Part shown: in pieces, positions 10,475-22,837 of the stretch
How positions within the stretch are numbered: the first letter of the stretch is position 1
How the letters are laid out: every line of letters starts with the position of its first letter
Source: Solanum dulcamara
Lineage: Eukaryota; Streptophyta; Magnoliopsida; Solanales; Solanaceae
NCBI RefSeq assembly: GCF_947179165.1
Contig: NC_077243.1
Coordinates: forward strand, 32,316,001 to 32,380,000
Length of the DNA: 64,000 nt
Direction of reading: 5' to 3'
Program-made: the position numbers and the translations under genes
The notes under the pieces: generated by a model
The model's input: the letters and a program-made list of their open reading frames with translations, nothing else
The model's database searches: none
Told to the model about the DNA's origin: nothing

Positions 10475-13400
10475 TCAAGGTGGTTGATTGATCTTCTTCA
10501 TCTTAGTTCTCCTGAAGCTAGCCATGCCAGCTTTGTCCATTTTGTAGTGTCCCTTGGTCTCTCTTGGAAGCTGTTGAAAGCTGTAGTAGTGTTGTGTACA
10601 GCTTTTCATATGGCTTTCCTTTGAGAGTGAATCTACAGTGTAATTAGCTTCCCTAAAGATATGCCTGCACTGGAAAATTTCCAGTTTGCTAACCAATACT
10701 TGCAGTTCAGTAATATAAGTAAGAATGTTCCATGGAGGTTTAACTTCTTGTTTAAGCCACTTGATTAGAAGTTCAGAGTCAACTTCAAGGGCTACCCTGT
10801 TGTATCCATGTTGTAAGCACCACAGAATACCAATAAGTGATGCCTGCACTTCAGCTTGGTTATTAGAACCACAACCTAGTGGAGATGCAAAAGCATATAT
10901 TAAGACCCCATTATGGTCCCTAAGAATGCCCCCTGCCCCTATCTTCCCTGGATTGTTAAGGGCACTCCCATCTGTGTTGAGCCTGATCATTGTAGGCTGT
11001 GGTTTAGTCCAGCATACTTTGGTTATTCTCAACTCATGTTGGCTTTTTTCAACCATGGTAACCAAATCTGCCCACTTACTTGGCAAATCAATATATGGAT
11101 ACACAGTAGAGATAAGCATATATAGATCTTTGGATATTGAGAGTATTACTCTAGTAGCATTAGACTTCTTGCGTCCATACTTGCATGCACATCTATTCTT
11201 CCATAAATTCCAACACACAAAAATGGAGGTGGCTTGCATTACTAACTTATGTAGCTCATTATTAGTTTTGATTAGCCACCACCTCATCAATAGGTTTTTT
11301 AGAGGAGTGTTGCTGTGTTGTAGACCCCAGTACCCTGAGAAGTGCTTCCAAATATGTTGTGCAAAGTAGCCTGAAGCAAGGATATGGTCTACATCATCAA
11401 GACCTGCTCTATAGCAGCAAGAGCATGCAGCAGGCTTCTGTCCAAAGGCCACAATTCTGTCATTTGTGGGTAGCTTAAGTCTGAAAGCTCTCCACAAAAG
11501 AAAAGAGACCTTGAAAGGAATGCTATTGTGCCATATGTTGCTGTTAGTGAGAGATCTTGTCTTTTTCTTTCTTACTAACTCCCAAGCTGATGCACAAGTG
11601 AAGTTGCCATGAGAGTTAGGCTTCCAGATGGCTTGATCCTGCATATTTGGAATATAGCTGATGGGAGTGCTGAGAATTTTGCACACCAGCTGAGGGGGTA
11701 CATGTTTCCTTACTTCCTCTGCCTTCCATCCTCCATTCTCCATTAGTTCAGAGACAGTAGTGTTATTCAATCTAGGGAGACTTTCATTGTGGTAAGCTAA
11801 TGGACCTACCCCTAACCAGTCATCCCACCACAAGCTGCTTGTTCCAGACTTGATTCTCCATTGTATATGAGGCTCAATATCTTTTTTATTGATCGTCATG
11901 TGTTTCCACATGAGGGACTGTCCTGTGTCCCACTTTTTTATGACTGGATGAGCCCTTTGACAGTATTTTGCTTTAAGGAATTCCCCTCATAGTGTCTTCT
12001 TTGATCTGAAAGTCCACCATTGTTTATATTGGAAGGATAAGCACACATCCTCTAATTTTTTAACACCTATACCACCCTCCTTAGGATAACTGAGAGTATC
12101 CCAAGAGGCCCAGTGATATTTTCTTCTTTCAGTATCCCATCCCCAAAAGAAGTCAGCAATTAGTCTTTTGATCTGATTCATGGTGGTCTTGGTAGGACTG
12201 ATAGCTGACAACAGGTGTATAGGAATGGATTGCAGCACTGATTTCACCAAGGTGACTATACCTCCATAGCTTAACATTTTAGTCTGCCATCCCCTGATCC
12301 TGCTTAGAACCTTAGAAACCATACTAGAGAAATATATGATCCTTTGTCCTCCTATATATAAGGGACAGCCTAGGTAAGTGATTGGGCCATGAGTGCATTT
12401 GTATCTTGTGATCATGCTGACCCTTTCCACCACACCAGAGGGAGTATTCAGTGGCATCATGGTTTGACTCTTATCTTTATTGATAAGTTGTCCTGAAATA
12501 GCTTCATACAGTTTAAGAGTTTTGGTAATCAGTGTAAGTAAGAAGTTGCTGGTAGATGTGAAAATGATCACATCATCTGCAAAGCTCAAGTGATTTATTT
12601 GAGGACCTCTTCTTTCCATCTGGAATCCTGTATATAAATAATGGTGATGAAGATTGTTGAGAAGTCTAGACAGAACTTCAGCTCCAATGATGAATAAAGT
12701 AGGGGATAGGGGGTCTCCTTGCTTGAGACCTCTTGTAGAGTGGAAGAAGCCATGCCTTGCACCATTAATGATGACTGAGTACCAATTGTTTGACATAATC
12801 CTCCAAACCATATCAATCAACACTTCTCCACACCCCATTTTCCTCATGACCATACATAGAAAATACAACTTTCTTCAGCTCATCCATAGTAGGTAAGGAT
12901 TGCAGGCTCTCATTCTGCTCCTCTGTAACCATCCTTGGAATGCATTTAAGAACATCTTCCCTGATCAGTCTCTCTTCTCTAGTGAATATTTTTTCAAAGT
13001 GTGCTATGGCTGCTCTTGCAATATTGTCTTCACCTTGAATAGTATTGCCTTGTTCATCACTAATCTGATGGATGAATAACTTTCTTCTTCTTCCTCTCAT
13101 AATAGCATGAAAATAGCTGGTATTGGCATCTCCATCTTTGAACCAATGAAGTTGAGTTTTCTGCTTTAAGATAGCCTTCTCCATCTTCAGATATCTGATG
13201 TACTGAGCATTGATCTAATGTATCTTGGACCTGTTCTCTTCAGTATTGTCACTGATTATTTTCTCTTCAGCTTGTCTCACCTGCTCTTCATATTCTTTTA
13301 CTGAAGCAAAGATGTCCCCAAACTCATTTCTTGACCACTTACTAAGAGTATTAGAAACTCTTTTCAGCTTTTGTTGGAAGGTTCTCATTGGATTTCCCTC

Positions 13401-14189
13401 CACAGGATTATCCCAACATGCTTTTACAGTGCTAAGGAAATTATCATTGTCTGTCCAGCAGTTTAGAAATTTGAAATACTTGATAACATTACCTTGTTTT
13501 GCCCTGCTTTCCAGCAATAGAGGGCAATGGTCAGATCCTGTGGAGGCTAAGTGACTGACAGTTGTTACAGGCATGACTTCTAACCAAGAGTCATTAACCA
13601 TGGCCCTGTCAAGTCTTTTCCAAATTCTAGCATCTTTGTCCCTATTGTTGCACCAGGTGAACTTCTGCCCACAGAACCTCAGATCAGTGAGTCCACATGC
13701 TTCTATCACACTAATAAACTCAAGGCTCTTGTTCATATTATATGGCTGGCCCCCCATCTTTTCTTCAACATCTGTAATAACATTGAAGTCTCCAATGGTG
13801 CACCAAGGCTTCTCCTTACTGGAGAACTACAACATCTTGTCCCATAAGTCTCTTCTCATGTAATCCTTGCACTTTGCATAGACAAAGGTAATGAGGTAGC
13901 TATTAGGACAGGCCACATGATTGATCTCACAAGTGATCTGCTGCTCATCCTGGTCCATAATGTTGCAAGCAATGTCTTTGTTCCAGAATAACCAGATTTT
14001 GCTATTGGAGTTGGACATAACATTATCCATACCTAGCTGAATTCTGTGGAACTGAATTTGAGATTTGTTGGAGAATGGTTCCAGCACTGCTATGATAGAC
14101 AGCTTATGAAAGTCTTTCAACCTTTGTAACCTGTCAAGGGCCCCCTGAGTATCAATACTCCTTGCATTCCAACAGATTGTACTAATCAT
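10475..14189 (-). pseudogene. LINE ORF2: endonuclease, reverse transcriptase (motif A deleted), RNase H
   Basis: ORF2 nicks target DNA and primes reverse transcription there. The ATG at 14189 overlaps the ORF1 stop as TGATG. The order is an exonuclease-endonuclease-phosphatase domain (start ISTICWNARS, GDFNVITD, end GSDHCPLLL), the reverse transcriptase (GLKQGDPLSP, FADD box near 12570), the zf-RVT segment, and RNase H with NTDGSA, QAEVQA, LEVDSE and YTVDSLSKE. In-frame stops are at 13827 (TAG), 13215 (TAG) and 11987 (TGA). Near 12852-12868 the frame shifts and the fingers plus motif A (first catalytic Asp) are missing. The stop-to-stop pieces are otherwise well conserved, suggesting a fairly young insertion. 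Confidence 0.92.
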
Positions 14190-17100
14190 CAGGGTTTTTG
14201 ATTTTTGGACCTTGTGTTGATGTTGCTTTTGACAGCAATATTATCAGAACTGGTGATGGTACTTTTCTTATTCTTCTTCTTTGTTTGCTTACTTGTTGTA
14301 GATGGATTATTTTCCTCATTGACCTGCTGCTTTTCCTTCTGCAAAAAAGCTTCCATAGTGGTTCTAAAGGTTTTTATTTGATCTTCCTGGTTTGTTTCCT
14401 CCCTTTGGTCAGGATCATCCTCATCTTCAGAATGAGTGACCCTATACTCATCAGTCAAATCCTCTGAGATGTCTCCTTTTCTAAGTGCATACCTCTCATT
14501 AGATGTATCTTGAATTTGTAGAGGGGTCACATGTATGCCTGCTTGTTCTGGTACAAGAGCATAGTTCACAATTGGTTGTCCAAATTTCATGTCCTGAACA
14601 AATTTCTTTTTAATAGCATCCCTCTTCTTTTTACTCAAAGATAGAGTACTTTTATTGTTCAGAAGCTGAGCTACTGCACCCTGGTTTTGTTCACTGCTCT
14701 TTGGAGATTTAGCATCTTCCTTATCAGTCACATTAATCTGAAGCATGTCCTCAGAAACCTGTTGAACATCCTCTTGTTGAACCTGCCTGTTGGACCTTAT
14801 GGCTGCTGAAAAAGTGGTTGCAGGGGCTGTAGAGTCTCTCCTATGGTCTACCAATAGATGTTCCCTCCCCCTGGTTTCCCCTTCCTGCAAATTAGTGGGT
14901 GTCTCCTGTACTCCCCCTTCCTCACCTCCATAAACTTCTTCAGCCACAACAGCAACATTATTTAAAACATTAAAGCTATTGGGAGAGCCATGGGGGTGTG
15001 GGAGCACTGAGTCAGTACCTGGGCCTTTGGCATTGTTGCACTCCACATCAGTATGCTTTTCTACAAGTTTGCTAGTTCCTTTCCTTTTAAAAACCTGCTG
15101 AATGGGCCTGTGGGGATTGGGAACCAATATTCTATGGGGAGGGGGCTGTTGACTCTGGACTCCAGAATCAACATTACATATTTGGACATTATCATTATTA
15201 ATATTAAAGATATTACCTGATGGCAGCATGTTCCTTGGTTGCTGATTATCAATGGTTGTTGGTTGAGGCATTTTTGAGCTTTCTCCTTGGTGCATCCTGC
15301 TTTGTTTACTTTGATGAAGAGTTCCTTGTTGGTGGGGTTGGTTATTCTTCTTGGTTTTCTTTTTTTGAATTTGTCATTCCTCTTTTTCTTGGTTATTTTC
15401 ATGGTCTTCATCTGTATTATTAAACTGCTTTTCCTTGTTGTTGTTTTTCTCTTGGAAATGCTGTTCATTAGCCTTACCTGTGCTGGTTTTGTCCTTGTCT
15501 ACAGCAGTTTCTTCTTGAATTTTCTTTTGCCTGTTTTCCTCCTCTCTTCTCTTCACTGTACAGGTAGTGTGAGTGTGGCCTTGATGCTTGCAGTGTTGGC
15601 AATATTCAGGCACCCCTTCATATTGAATTGGTTGCCATCTACCCTTGCCATTCACATCTTTTTGAAAGCCCATCCATACATGTTGGGGTCTTTGTTTGGT
15701 AAGATCCACTTGGACCTTTACTTTAGCTACACTACCTCTAGTTTTCTTATATGTTGCCAAGTCCAGGAACAACACTTTCCCAACTGGAGATAGTAGAGGT
15801 GTAACCACTTCCATACTATAACAATGCCAAGGAAGTTCTGGTAGGATTGCCCAAATAGGTACCAAGGGAGTTTCCTCCTCTGGTTTAAATGTGGGAGTCC
15901 ACAGTTGTAGCCTTATGAGCTGGCCTTGGATAAACATTTTTCCTTTTGACCACACTGTTGTGTGATCAAACTCATTGTCCAAGTCAATGTATATGTGTCT
16001 GGAGTTGAAATGAGTCAGCTTAACCCCTCCTTTAAGCTCAGTTTGTAGGATGAACTCTTTTCTAATAACTTCCATCCTTGGCATTGTATGTGTAAACTTC
16101 CCAATAAGGGTGTATTGACACTTAGCTGCTAAGTTAACCATGAAGTCCTCTTCAGAGAATAAAACTGCAGGGTATCCTTGCTTTGTGGTGATTTCAGGGG
16201 GGGGGGGAGATACCTATAGGAGTACTTTGGACAGTCTCTTGGGCTCTAAGTCTGGTAGCAAGATTGTGTGTTACAATAGGATTTGGAGGGTTGGTAGTAT
16301 TTAGAACAGGAGTTCTGGTTTGGTTGTTGATTTTGGGAGCATGATTGTTCCTAATTGGTGGATGACTGTTCTGATCTTTTCTATGGTTGTTGGGATTGAA
16401 CACCTCAAAGTTGTTAGAAATTTTCAAGGGAGTAGAGTTGGGAATGTAAGGTTTGTGACCAGCTGTTTGGTTTACTGCAGGACCTTTGGGGTGTAGATTG
16501 CTCACACCACCTTGTTGGATTTGGCTCTTACCTTTACCATTAGTTTTATCACTTAACTCAGATTGTACACTAGCCATATTATCCTCAGTATTTCCATTTA
16601 CAATTTGGACAGCACTTGTTGCTCCTTGTGCAGACAATCTGAAGTTCTGGAAGCTGTGGTCACTTCCTGTAACCTTGTGACCTGTAATCAAATTATTTCT
16701 CACCTGTTCCTGATTATGTTCATCATTTGTAGATTGAGAGACAAGTCCATGCTGTTGAGCCTTGTCCTGAGGCAAGTTCACTTCCTCGTCTGCAGCATAG
16801 TGTTCTTCCCTCTTTTGGTCGTCTCGACGACTTTTCGAATTTGAGCTTTTTGGGGAAGTTTCAATATAACCTGGATACTTTGTTGGAATTGTAACACCAA
16901 TATGAACATTTTGGTCTGTTTGTTGCTGCAATTGATTCAGTAGAACTCCGGCAAGCCCACTTTGGCAGTCGTTTTGACGACTTTTCGAATTTGAGCTTTT
17001 TGGTTGTAATTTGAGACATTCAGTATGGCTGGGTTGGAAGGTAAATTCGAAGCTCCTGGTGATGATTCGAACTGGCACTCCTATCCTGGAAGATGCACCT

Positions 17101-17506
17101 CTACATAAGGAACATTTTGGCATTCAATTTGATCAATTTGGGTTACCGGAGCTCCGGTACCGCCACCGCGCTCGTCGTCGGAGTTGATTCTTCCGGCGAA
17201 AATTACACCCAGCGACTCGTCGTGGGTTGGAGAACAAAACCTTGGTACTGCGTCTTCTCGAATGTCGCCGAAATCTGCTAGAGATTGAAGGCGGCGCTCC
17301 TGCGATTGTGCGGCGATTGTGGAAGAAATCGCCTGCTGATTTCTTTTAATTGGTACCGTAAAATTATGTGATTCTTGGACCATAACTGGTTCTTGTGTAG
17401 CTGAATTTAGTTCTGAATTCCTTTCCCTTCGAATTAATCCAGCATTGTGCCAAGACATGATTTGTTGTGCACGCAACAGCTCTTCTTCAGTGACATGAAT
17501 ATCCAT
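14189..17506 (-). pseudogene. LINE ORF1 protein (DUF4283-like, zinc knuckle), broken
   Basis: ORF1 is the RNA-binding protein of plant L1 elements. It packages the element RNA with ORF2. Starting at ATG 17506 it would be about 1100 residues, which is long for the family. A DUF4283-like domain starts near 16141 (LAAKCQYTLIGKF) and runs through PIWAILPELPW. A CCHC knuckle follows (CQHCKHQGHTHTTC). Thereafter comes a long Gln/Asn/Lys-rich tail. Breaks are a frameshift between 17123 and 17081, a frameshift in a poly-C run at about 16198-16208, and one in-frame TGA at 15374. A KSSNSKSR block occurs twice, from DNA copies at about 16828-16855 and 16979-17006. The frame is also open upstream of the ATG to the insertion boundary. 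Confidence 0.85.
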
Positions 17507-17628
17507 CGCTTTAGATTTTTGTAAATTGAAAGAGCTGTGATTGTAGTTTGGGGATGAGACAACTTCTGTTGCGTTCGTATCGACGAAATCTTCGATTTCA
17601 TCTCTAGAACGAAATTTTTTGACGTCGG

Positions 17629-17640
17629 GAGCTGTGCTAC
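17629..17640. repeat. Target-site duplication, 5' side of the LINE
   Basis: This is the second exact copy of the 12-bp GAGCTGTGCTAC duplication. It fixes the 5' end of the LINE at 17628 and shows insertion into the solo LTR. Confidence 0.95.
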
Positions 17641-19092
17641 TAGGTAGGACCCATGGGGATCTCGTAGACCATATACCTCATCACAATCTCAATGTATCAA
17701 CTACCACACTGTCCATCTTGTGGCCAAGAGCTCATGATAGTAATATCTCTTCCACTCGCCACCTACTCGTGGTCAAGGGATCACAATATTTCTAGTACTC
17801 TAACGCAAAACTGTCTCGGTCAGGGACTCAAGATATAAGGGTTTAAAGGTGTCATATTTTCTTTCTCAAAAAAGAATTTCCACAAATCTCAACTTCCCAA
17901 TGATCAATGATAATATGAATGAGGATGAATGCATTCACATCATATAAGGCATGGAGGTAATTTACAACTCAACATGTAATACAAGGTTTAGAGTTCTCAA
18001 AACTTAACCTAAACATGATATTCACCCTTAATAGATAGTAATGAGATGGAAATGCCTCAAATTATAATAATATTTTAATACTCGTGCATGCTCAAAACCC
18101 CCAACTCAACCCCTCAGCCGGGCATTACAAGTCAAATAAACTCTGCACATCTCTAACTCAATTAAGTCATGGATTACACAGTCTCAATCGAATATAAAAT
18201 ATCACATAAGGCCCCCATATGGACTACACAGCACATATAAGCCCCCACACGGGCATCACAATATAAATTATCAGTTCCAACTTACACTACTACCCCATTC
18301 CAAAGTCTGCAACATAGAATTTGACTAATCACCCCAACTCAGCCCCAAGAAAGATAGCCAAACCTATCTCAATCGCCGAAATTGCATTCGAACACTCTAC
18401 CAGACGAAGAACCTTTGAATTCAATGCCTGAAATGATAAGCCACTATCAAAAATGAAACATACGCATCATAAGGAGTCAAATGACACCCATATTGATAGG
18501 TTTCTAAATAGAGGGTAAAACAGTTTTTAAAAAATTGATAAATTTTGAAAAGGGTCAAATCTGAATATTGATTGCAAAAATACGTTCTACAAGTAATAAG
18601 AAACTCATGATTGAAAACCCCATAAAAATAGAGTATAAAACGAGTTAGAAATCACCAATTTCCTTAAATTTGGATTAGGAAAGAAACAAGAAGTTTTTGG
18701 GTTTGAATATAATATTTAGGAGTTGAAATCATGAATTGCCAACTGTAAACAATCACATGAATTGTTCAACCCATTTGAATGAAATGAGAGAATATACCCG
18801 AGACAATGGAAGAAGTCTTGCACTGTGTGTTGTGTATGTCTCAGGCTGAGCTGAGCTCTCTTTAAGGGCGGATTACATACACGATTCTTATTAGCTTAGA
18901 AGCAGCCGTGGAAGTTATAGTAGTTCTAGCAGAGTAGATAATGGAATATGAAAGATTTTAGAGAAATAACACTTACCCCCACGAATTTACTCAAAGAATT
19001 CTCTTCAAAATCGCCCCAAGAAGCTCAAGAAACTCAAAAATGGTGGAAATGGGGGTTTTCCCGATTAAACACTGTTCTGGCGTCAAAACACT

Positions 19093-19212
19093 CATCGCGA
19101 TCGCAAGCAACTTACCTCACGATCGCGATGTACTGAAAAAAATCTCATCGTGATCATGTGGAAAGAGTCGCAATCGCATAGAAAAACAACTGTGCAGGTC
19201 GCGATCGCGATG
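19093..19212. repeat. Cluster of CGATCGCGATG-type palindromic words
   Basis: Five variants of the self-complementary word GCGATCGC lie within 120 bp: 19093-19107, 19118-19133, 19145-19158, 19167-19179 and 19198-19212. They sit about 700-820 bp from the start of the minus-strand solo LTR. They could be protein-binding sites or hairpins in U3. Function unknown. Confidence 0.7.
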
Positions 19213-20289
19213 AACAAAAATGTCTACACCAGAAACTAGATCATAGTTGAATGATAAGTCCAAAAATGCTCTCGGTTGGACCTTCGGAAATCATTCGGGG
19301 TCCAATAAAAATAAACCGAATATGCTACTCTATTGAATTTGACATTCCGGACTCAATGAAATCATAGATTTCCAAAAAAAAGTTGTTTTGACCAAAATAC
19401 CCTCCCAGACCCCTTATGAGCTAAAACTCAACTTTTGGCCTAAACACGCAAAACGATGATTAAGGTCCCGGGGCTCTAAGTCAATGTTCAACAAGAACAA
19501 ACTCGATGTTTCGGATGCAATGGAACTGACAGAATTCTCATCCAATGCTCGAATCTCAAAACGTTGACCAAAGTCAAACCAACTCATTTAAAACTTCATT
19601 TTTCAACTTAAGACCTCAAATTCACATATCAACCCCAAATTTATTTCCGAAGATTCTCCTAGACCAATTTCCACATTTCGGAGCTGATGGAACTGATGGA
19701 ATCCCGTTCCGAGACTGTAGCTCTAATTGGTATCGAACACTACTTTTTCACCTCTTAACTCTATAAAACTCAAGAATTTGTCCAATTCACTAACTATTAG
19801 GATTTTAACACATTAAACCACACAAACTGAACAAATAAAACTCGGGAGCGCTAATGATCGGGGTAAAATAATAATTTCGCATAAATTTTCCAAAAACAAC
19901 CCTCAAGGTCATTACAAAAAATTTCTTGCATTTCTCTCCGGCCACACTTGTAGGATAAATTCTGCATAAATTGACTTGTTCAACTTTGTCAAATCAGTTC
20001 TGCCTTTAGTCATAATTACAATCTATTGATGCATTGCTTGCTAAGACATACCTTGATGGAAATGAATATGCAACCATGACATCAATCTCTGTCATAACAA
20101 TTTAGTAAATTGGTACCCTATAAAAAATGCTTTTTATTTTCTGAAATCTATTTGGAAAGGCAACATATAAGATTAACGTGTATCCCTGATTTTCTCTGTT
20201 AGTAATAAGTAACCTTTCATGCATTTCGAGCCACATAATAAATATCTCTATAGGTCTGGCAAAGTTCGAATACATCACTCCTTTCTAGA

Positions 20290-21850
20290 TGCTAGGTCAC
20301 TTTAGGCAAAGGAGCAAGCATCTTCATATACAAATATTTAATGAGATATTGAAGATTTGCCCTTGATCCAAACACCTTGCTAACCATCCAACAAACTTAT
20401 CGTGAGACTTTTATTTTTGTAAGCTTTTGCTTCTTAATATAGTATGAGTGAATCCAATGTATTCAAGACTTATTCTTCTTGTTAGCTAACTCCCAACAGG
20501 TTTTAGTCACAACAACCTTATTCTAGACTGCTAGGTTGACCATGTGCTGCCCCTTACTACTGTAGGTGAGCACACTGTATCCCATGCCACCAAAGCCTTC
20601 TTAGTGATTGTATTGATCCTTGACCATATGTAGCTTATGCAATATGCCTTTATAATGAAAATTTGGGCCCAATAAGCATGTATCCTAAAATACCATTGTT
20701 TGCACCAATTAAATTCTATCAGCATAAGATAATTTTTTGTTGTCCAAGATGTAATCCTAGCCACAATCTTTTCACTGAAAGGTTGCCAATCTAAAATCAT
20801 AAGTTTTCTAGTGGCTAGTTGTTTACCAAGATATTTGAAAGGCAGTGTCCCTTAACTCTAATCAAAAAAGGCAGCTCAATCTCCCATTTAATATCTATAT
20901 TTACTACCCCATAGTGTATGACACTCTTGGACTAATTTGCCTCAAGACAAGAAACAACTGAGAAAATATTAAATTTTGTATGTAACAACTCAACAGACCT
21001 GGTTTCTCCTCTAGTGAATAATAAGAGGTCATTTGCAAATCTGTTTGTTGATCTGTCTGACATGACCTTCTAGAGTTTGTTTGCTAAAACTTTAACCATT
21101 AGCTTATATAATATTGTGCATCAGGCAATAGGTCTGTATTCCCTAATACTAAAAGGATTAGGCACTTTTTGGGATTTAGGTGACAATTATGTAGTTGATT
21201 GCCTTATACATTCTACTTAATTGGAAGAACGCTTTGACTTCTTGACACACTTCCTGTTGGACCACTAGACAGACTCCTTTGGAGAACACAGAATTACATC
21301 CATCCACCCCTGGAACCTTATCTTCCGCAATTGAGCACAACCTTCAAATATTTTCTGATATATAACACTAACACATAAAGACGGTTCTCATTGTTTACTT
21401 ATTCACAACTGATAGTGGAGACATGTTGTATCCATCTGAAACTTGTATGACTTAATAATCTCCTCTTGAATCTATTGTGGAGTAGTGAGTCTCTCACCAA
21501 AATCAGTAGTAAGCTCTAAGATTGTTCTTGTGCTTCCTTTCCTTCATAAGAACTGATATACTTTGTGTTTGAGTCACCAATTCTTATCCATTTATCCTTT
21601 TAACTTTTTTTGCATGTACTTTCCTCTATCAAAATCATTCTCAAAATTTTCTAGTTATTTTTTCTCCCCTCCGGCTGATCATCAGTGTAGTGGCTAGTAA
21701 GAGTAGCCTAAATATGCTGCAAATCAATCCTTGTTTGAGAGATTCTGTCATCTATATCTTTAAATTATTTAATATTAAGCGGATTTCAGTGCCTTGAGCT
21801 TAAACCATATGTTCTTCACATCATCTCCATCTACTCGGGTTACCTAAGAT
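20290..21850 (-). pseudogene. Degenerate L1-type LINE ORF2 fragment
   Basis: Minus-strand translation in shifting frames shows the end of a plant L1 reverse transcriptase. Around 21020-21120 there is a FANDLLLF version of the FADD box, preceded by REYRPIA-type sequence. At 20531-20800 a frame contains ARITSWTTKN, YWAQIFIIKAYCISYIW and NTITKKALVAWDTVCSP, the segment linking the polymerase to zf-RVT. Many stops and frameshifts mark an old copy. It is a separate lineage from the 10.6 kb LINE. No ends or target duplication were found. 19917-20289 holds nothing I recognise. Confidence 0.75.
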
Positions 21851-22837
21851 TTTTTGGCCATAGATAAGAAACTCTCATGTTCTACCCAAATATTGAAGAA
21901 TTTAAAGTGTATTCTTTCACTTAATACCACATCCCTCATAATTATAATAACTACTTGTTCTCGAGGACGTGCGTTGCACATGTATCTCACGCTAATTAGT
22001 ACAAATATTTGTAAATGATTTGAATACAATTATAATATGTATGTGATGAATTACATAAAAATTGAAGGGGAAAAAGAAAATGCGCATAGTAGTTAGTTGT
22101 GATAGAGATACTTCCCCTGTCCCAAAACATATGCCTGTCATGTCTTACTTGGCAGAGTTGATTTGACTAATCTTTGAAGGTAAATTAGATTAGATTAGAT
22201 TTAAAAATTCTAACAGGGAATGTAAATTTACATAGCAAGAAAATCTCAATGCCATATTATTCTCTGTTACTATTCCCAAACCTAAAAGGGAGAATTCATT
22301 TATAGCAAACAATTTTTATTTGAAAAAGTCTATCTTCAGATTTGAATGAATTGTTTTTAATCTTTTTTCTTGAATGAAGTGTTTTATCTTATTTTTTGGC
22401 CTTTTCTTTATAAAAAATAAATAATATGAAATAGATTATTCTACGTCCGTTTTTTTTTTTACCTTATCTTCTAAAAAAAAAATTAAAAATTAGTTATTCA
22501 TAAAATTAAATTAAGTAATCAAAAGAGAATGAGTGTTACACCAAATTAAGTCTTAACATCAAATGGAAAATCTGACAACCATATCAAATAGTTTAGAAAA
22601 ATAATATCATTTAACTTTGATACGTAGATTGCACATGAATTATTAATTGTGAAGATGTCACGTAATATTTGAAGACTATATATAAAAATTTATCAATAAC
22701 ATTGGATAATTAGGTGGAAAAACTTGAATTATTTATTAATATCGTAAATTTTTTATAGCATCACAATAAATTATACAGCTTCACATGTACATTATATTCA
22801 TCCCACAAAGATTCAGAAATAAGATAAAATAAAGGAA
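21851..22837. other. AT-rich sequence without a recognised gene
   Basis: This is mostly AT-rich. CTTCCCCTGTCCCAAAACAT near 22111 looks like a decayed Stowaway-type MITE end, but no partner end was found. No coding sequence is seen. Confidence 0.4.

Larger units (their letters stand above)
6992..17628 (-). mobile_element. L1-type LINE, 10.6 kb, with an unusually long 3' module
   Basis: A 12-bp target duplication and a 15-nt poly(A) tail (T run at 6992-7006) delimit a single minus-strand insertion of 10,637 bp. Most plant L1 elements are about 6-7 kb. Order on the minus strand: short 5' end, ORF1 (DUF4283-like domain and zinc knuckle), ORF2 (endonuclease, reverse transcriptase, zf-RVT, RNase H), then about 3.5 kb of 3' sequence with a 795-codon frame. 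ORF1 and ORF2 carry stops and frameshifts, and the reverse transcriptase lacks an internal block, so the copy cannot move by itself. Confidence 0.93.
6332..19916 (-). mobile_element. Solo LTR (about 2.9 kb), split by a LINE insertion
   Basis: Read on the minus strand, the element starts TGTAATGACC at 19916 and ends GGGTCGTGACA at 6332. It is flanked by AAAAA on both sides (6327-6331 and 19917-19921). Its body is the LTR-like sequence 6332-6991 plus 17641-19916. No polypurine tract, primer site or retroviral frame is inside it apart from the inserted LINE, so it reads as a solo LTR left by recombination. The 5-bp duplication fits LTR integration but is low-complexity, so it is suggestive rather than decisive. 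Confidence 0.7.

Noticed and set aside
12654..13863. Plus-strand frames of 80-110 codons opposite LINE ORF2
   Set aside because: They are antisense shadows of the conserved endonuclease and reverse transcriptase frame.
14198..15793. Plus-strand frames with many Leu/Phe residues suggesting membrane proteins
   Set aside because: They are antisense to Lys/Glu-rich LINE ORF1. The apparent hydrophobicity comes from reading AAG/GAA codons backwards.
22108..22520. Stowaway MITE
   Set aside because: Only one end-like sequence (CTTCCCCTGTCCCA) is present, with no matching inverted end or TA duplication.
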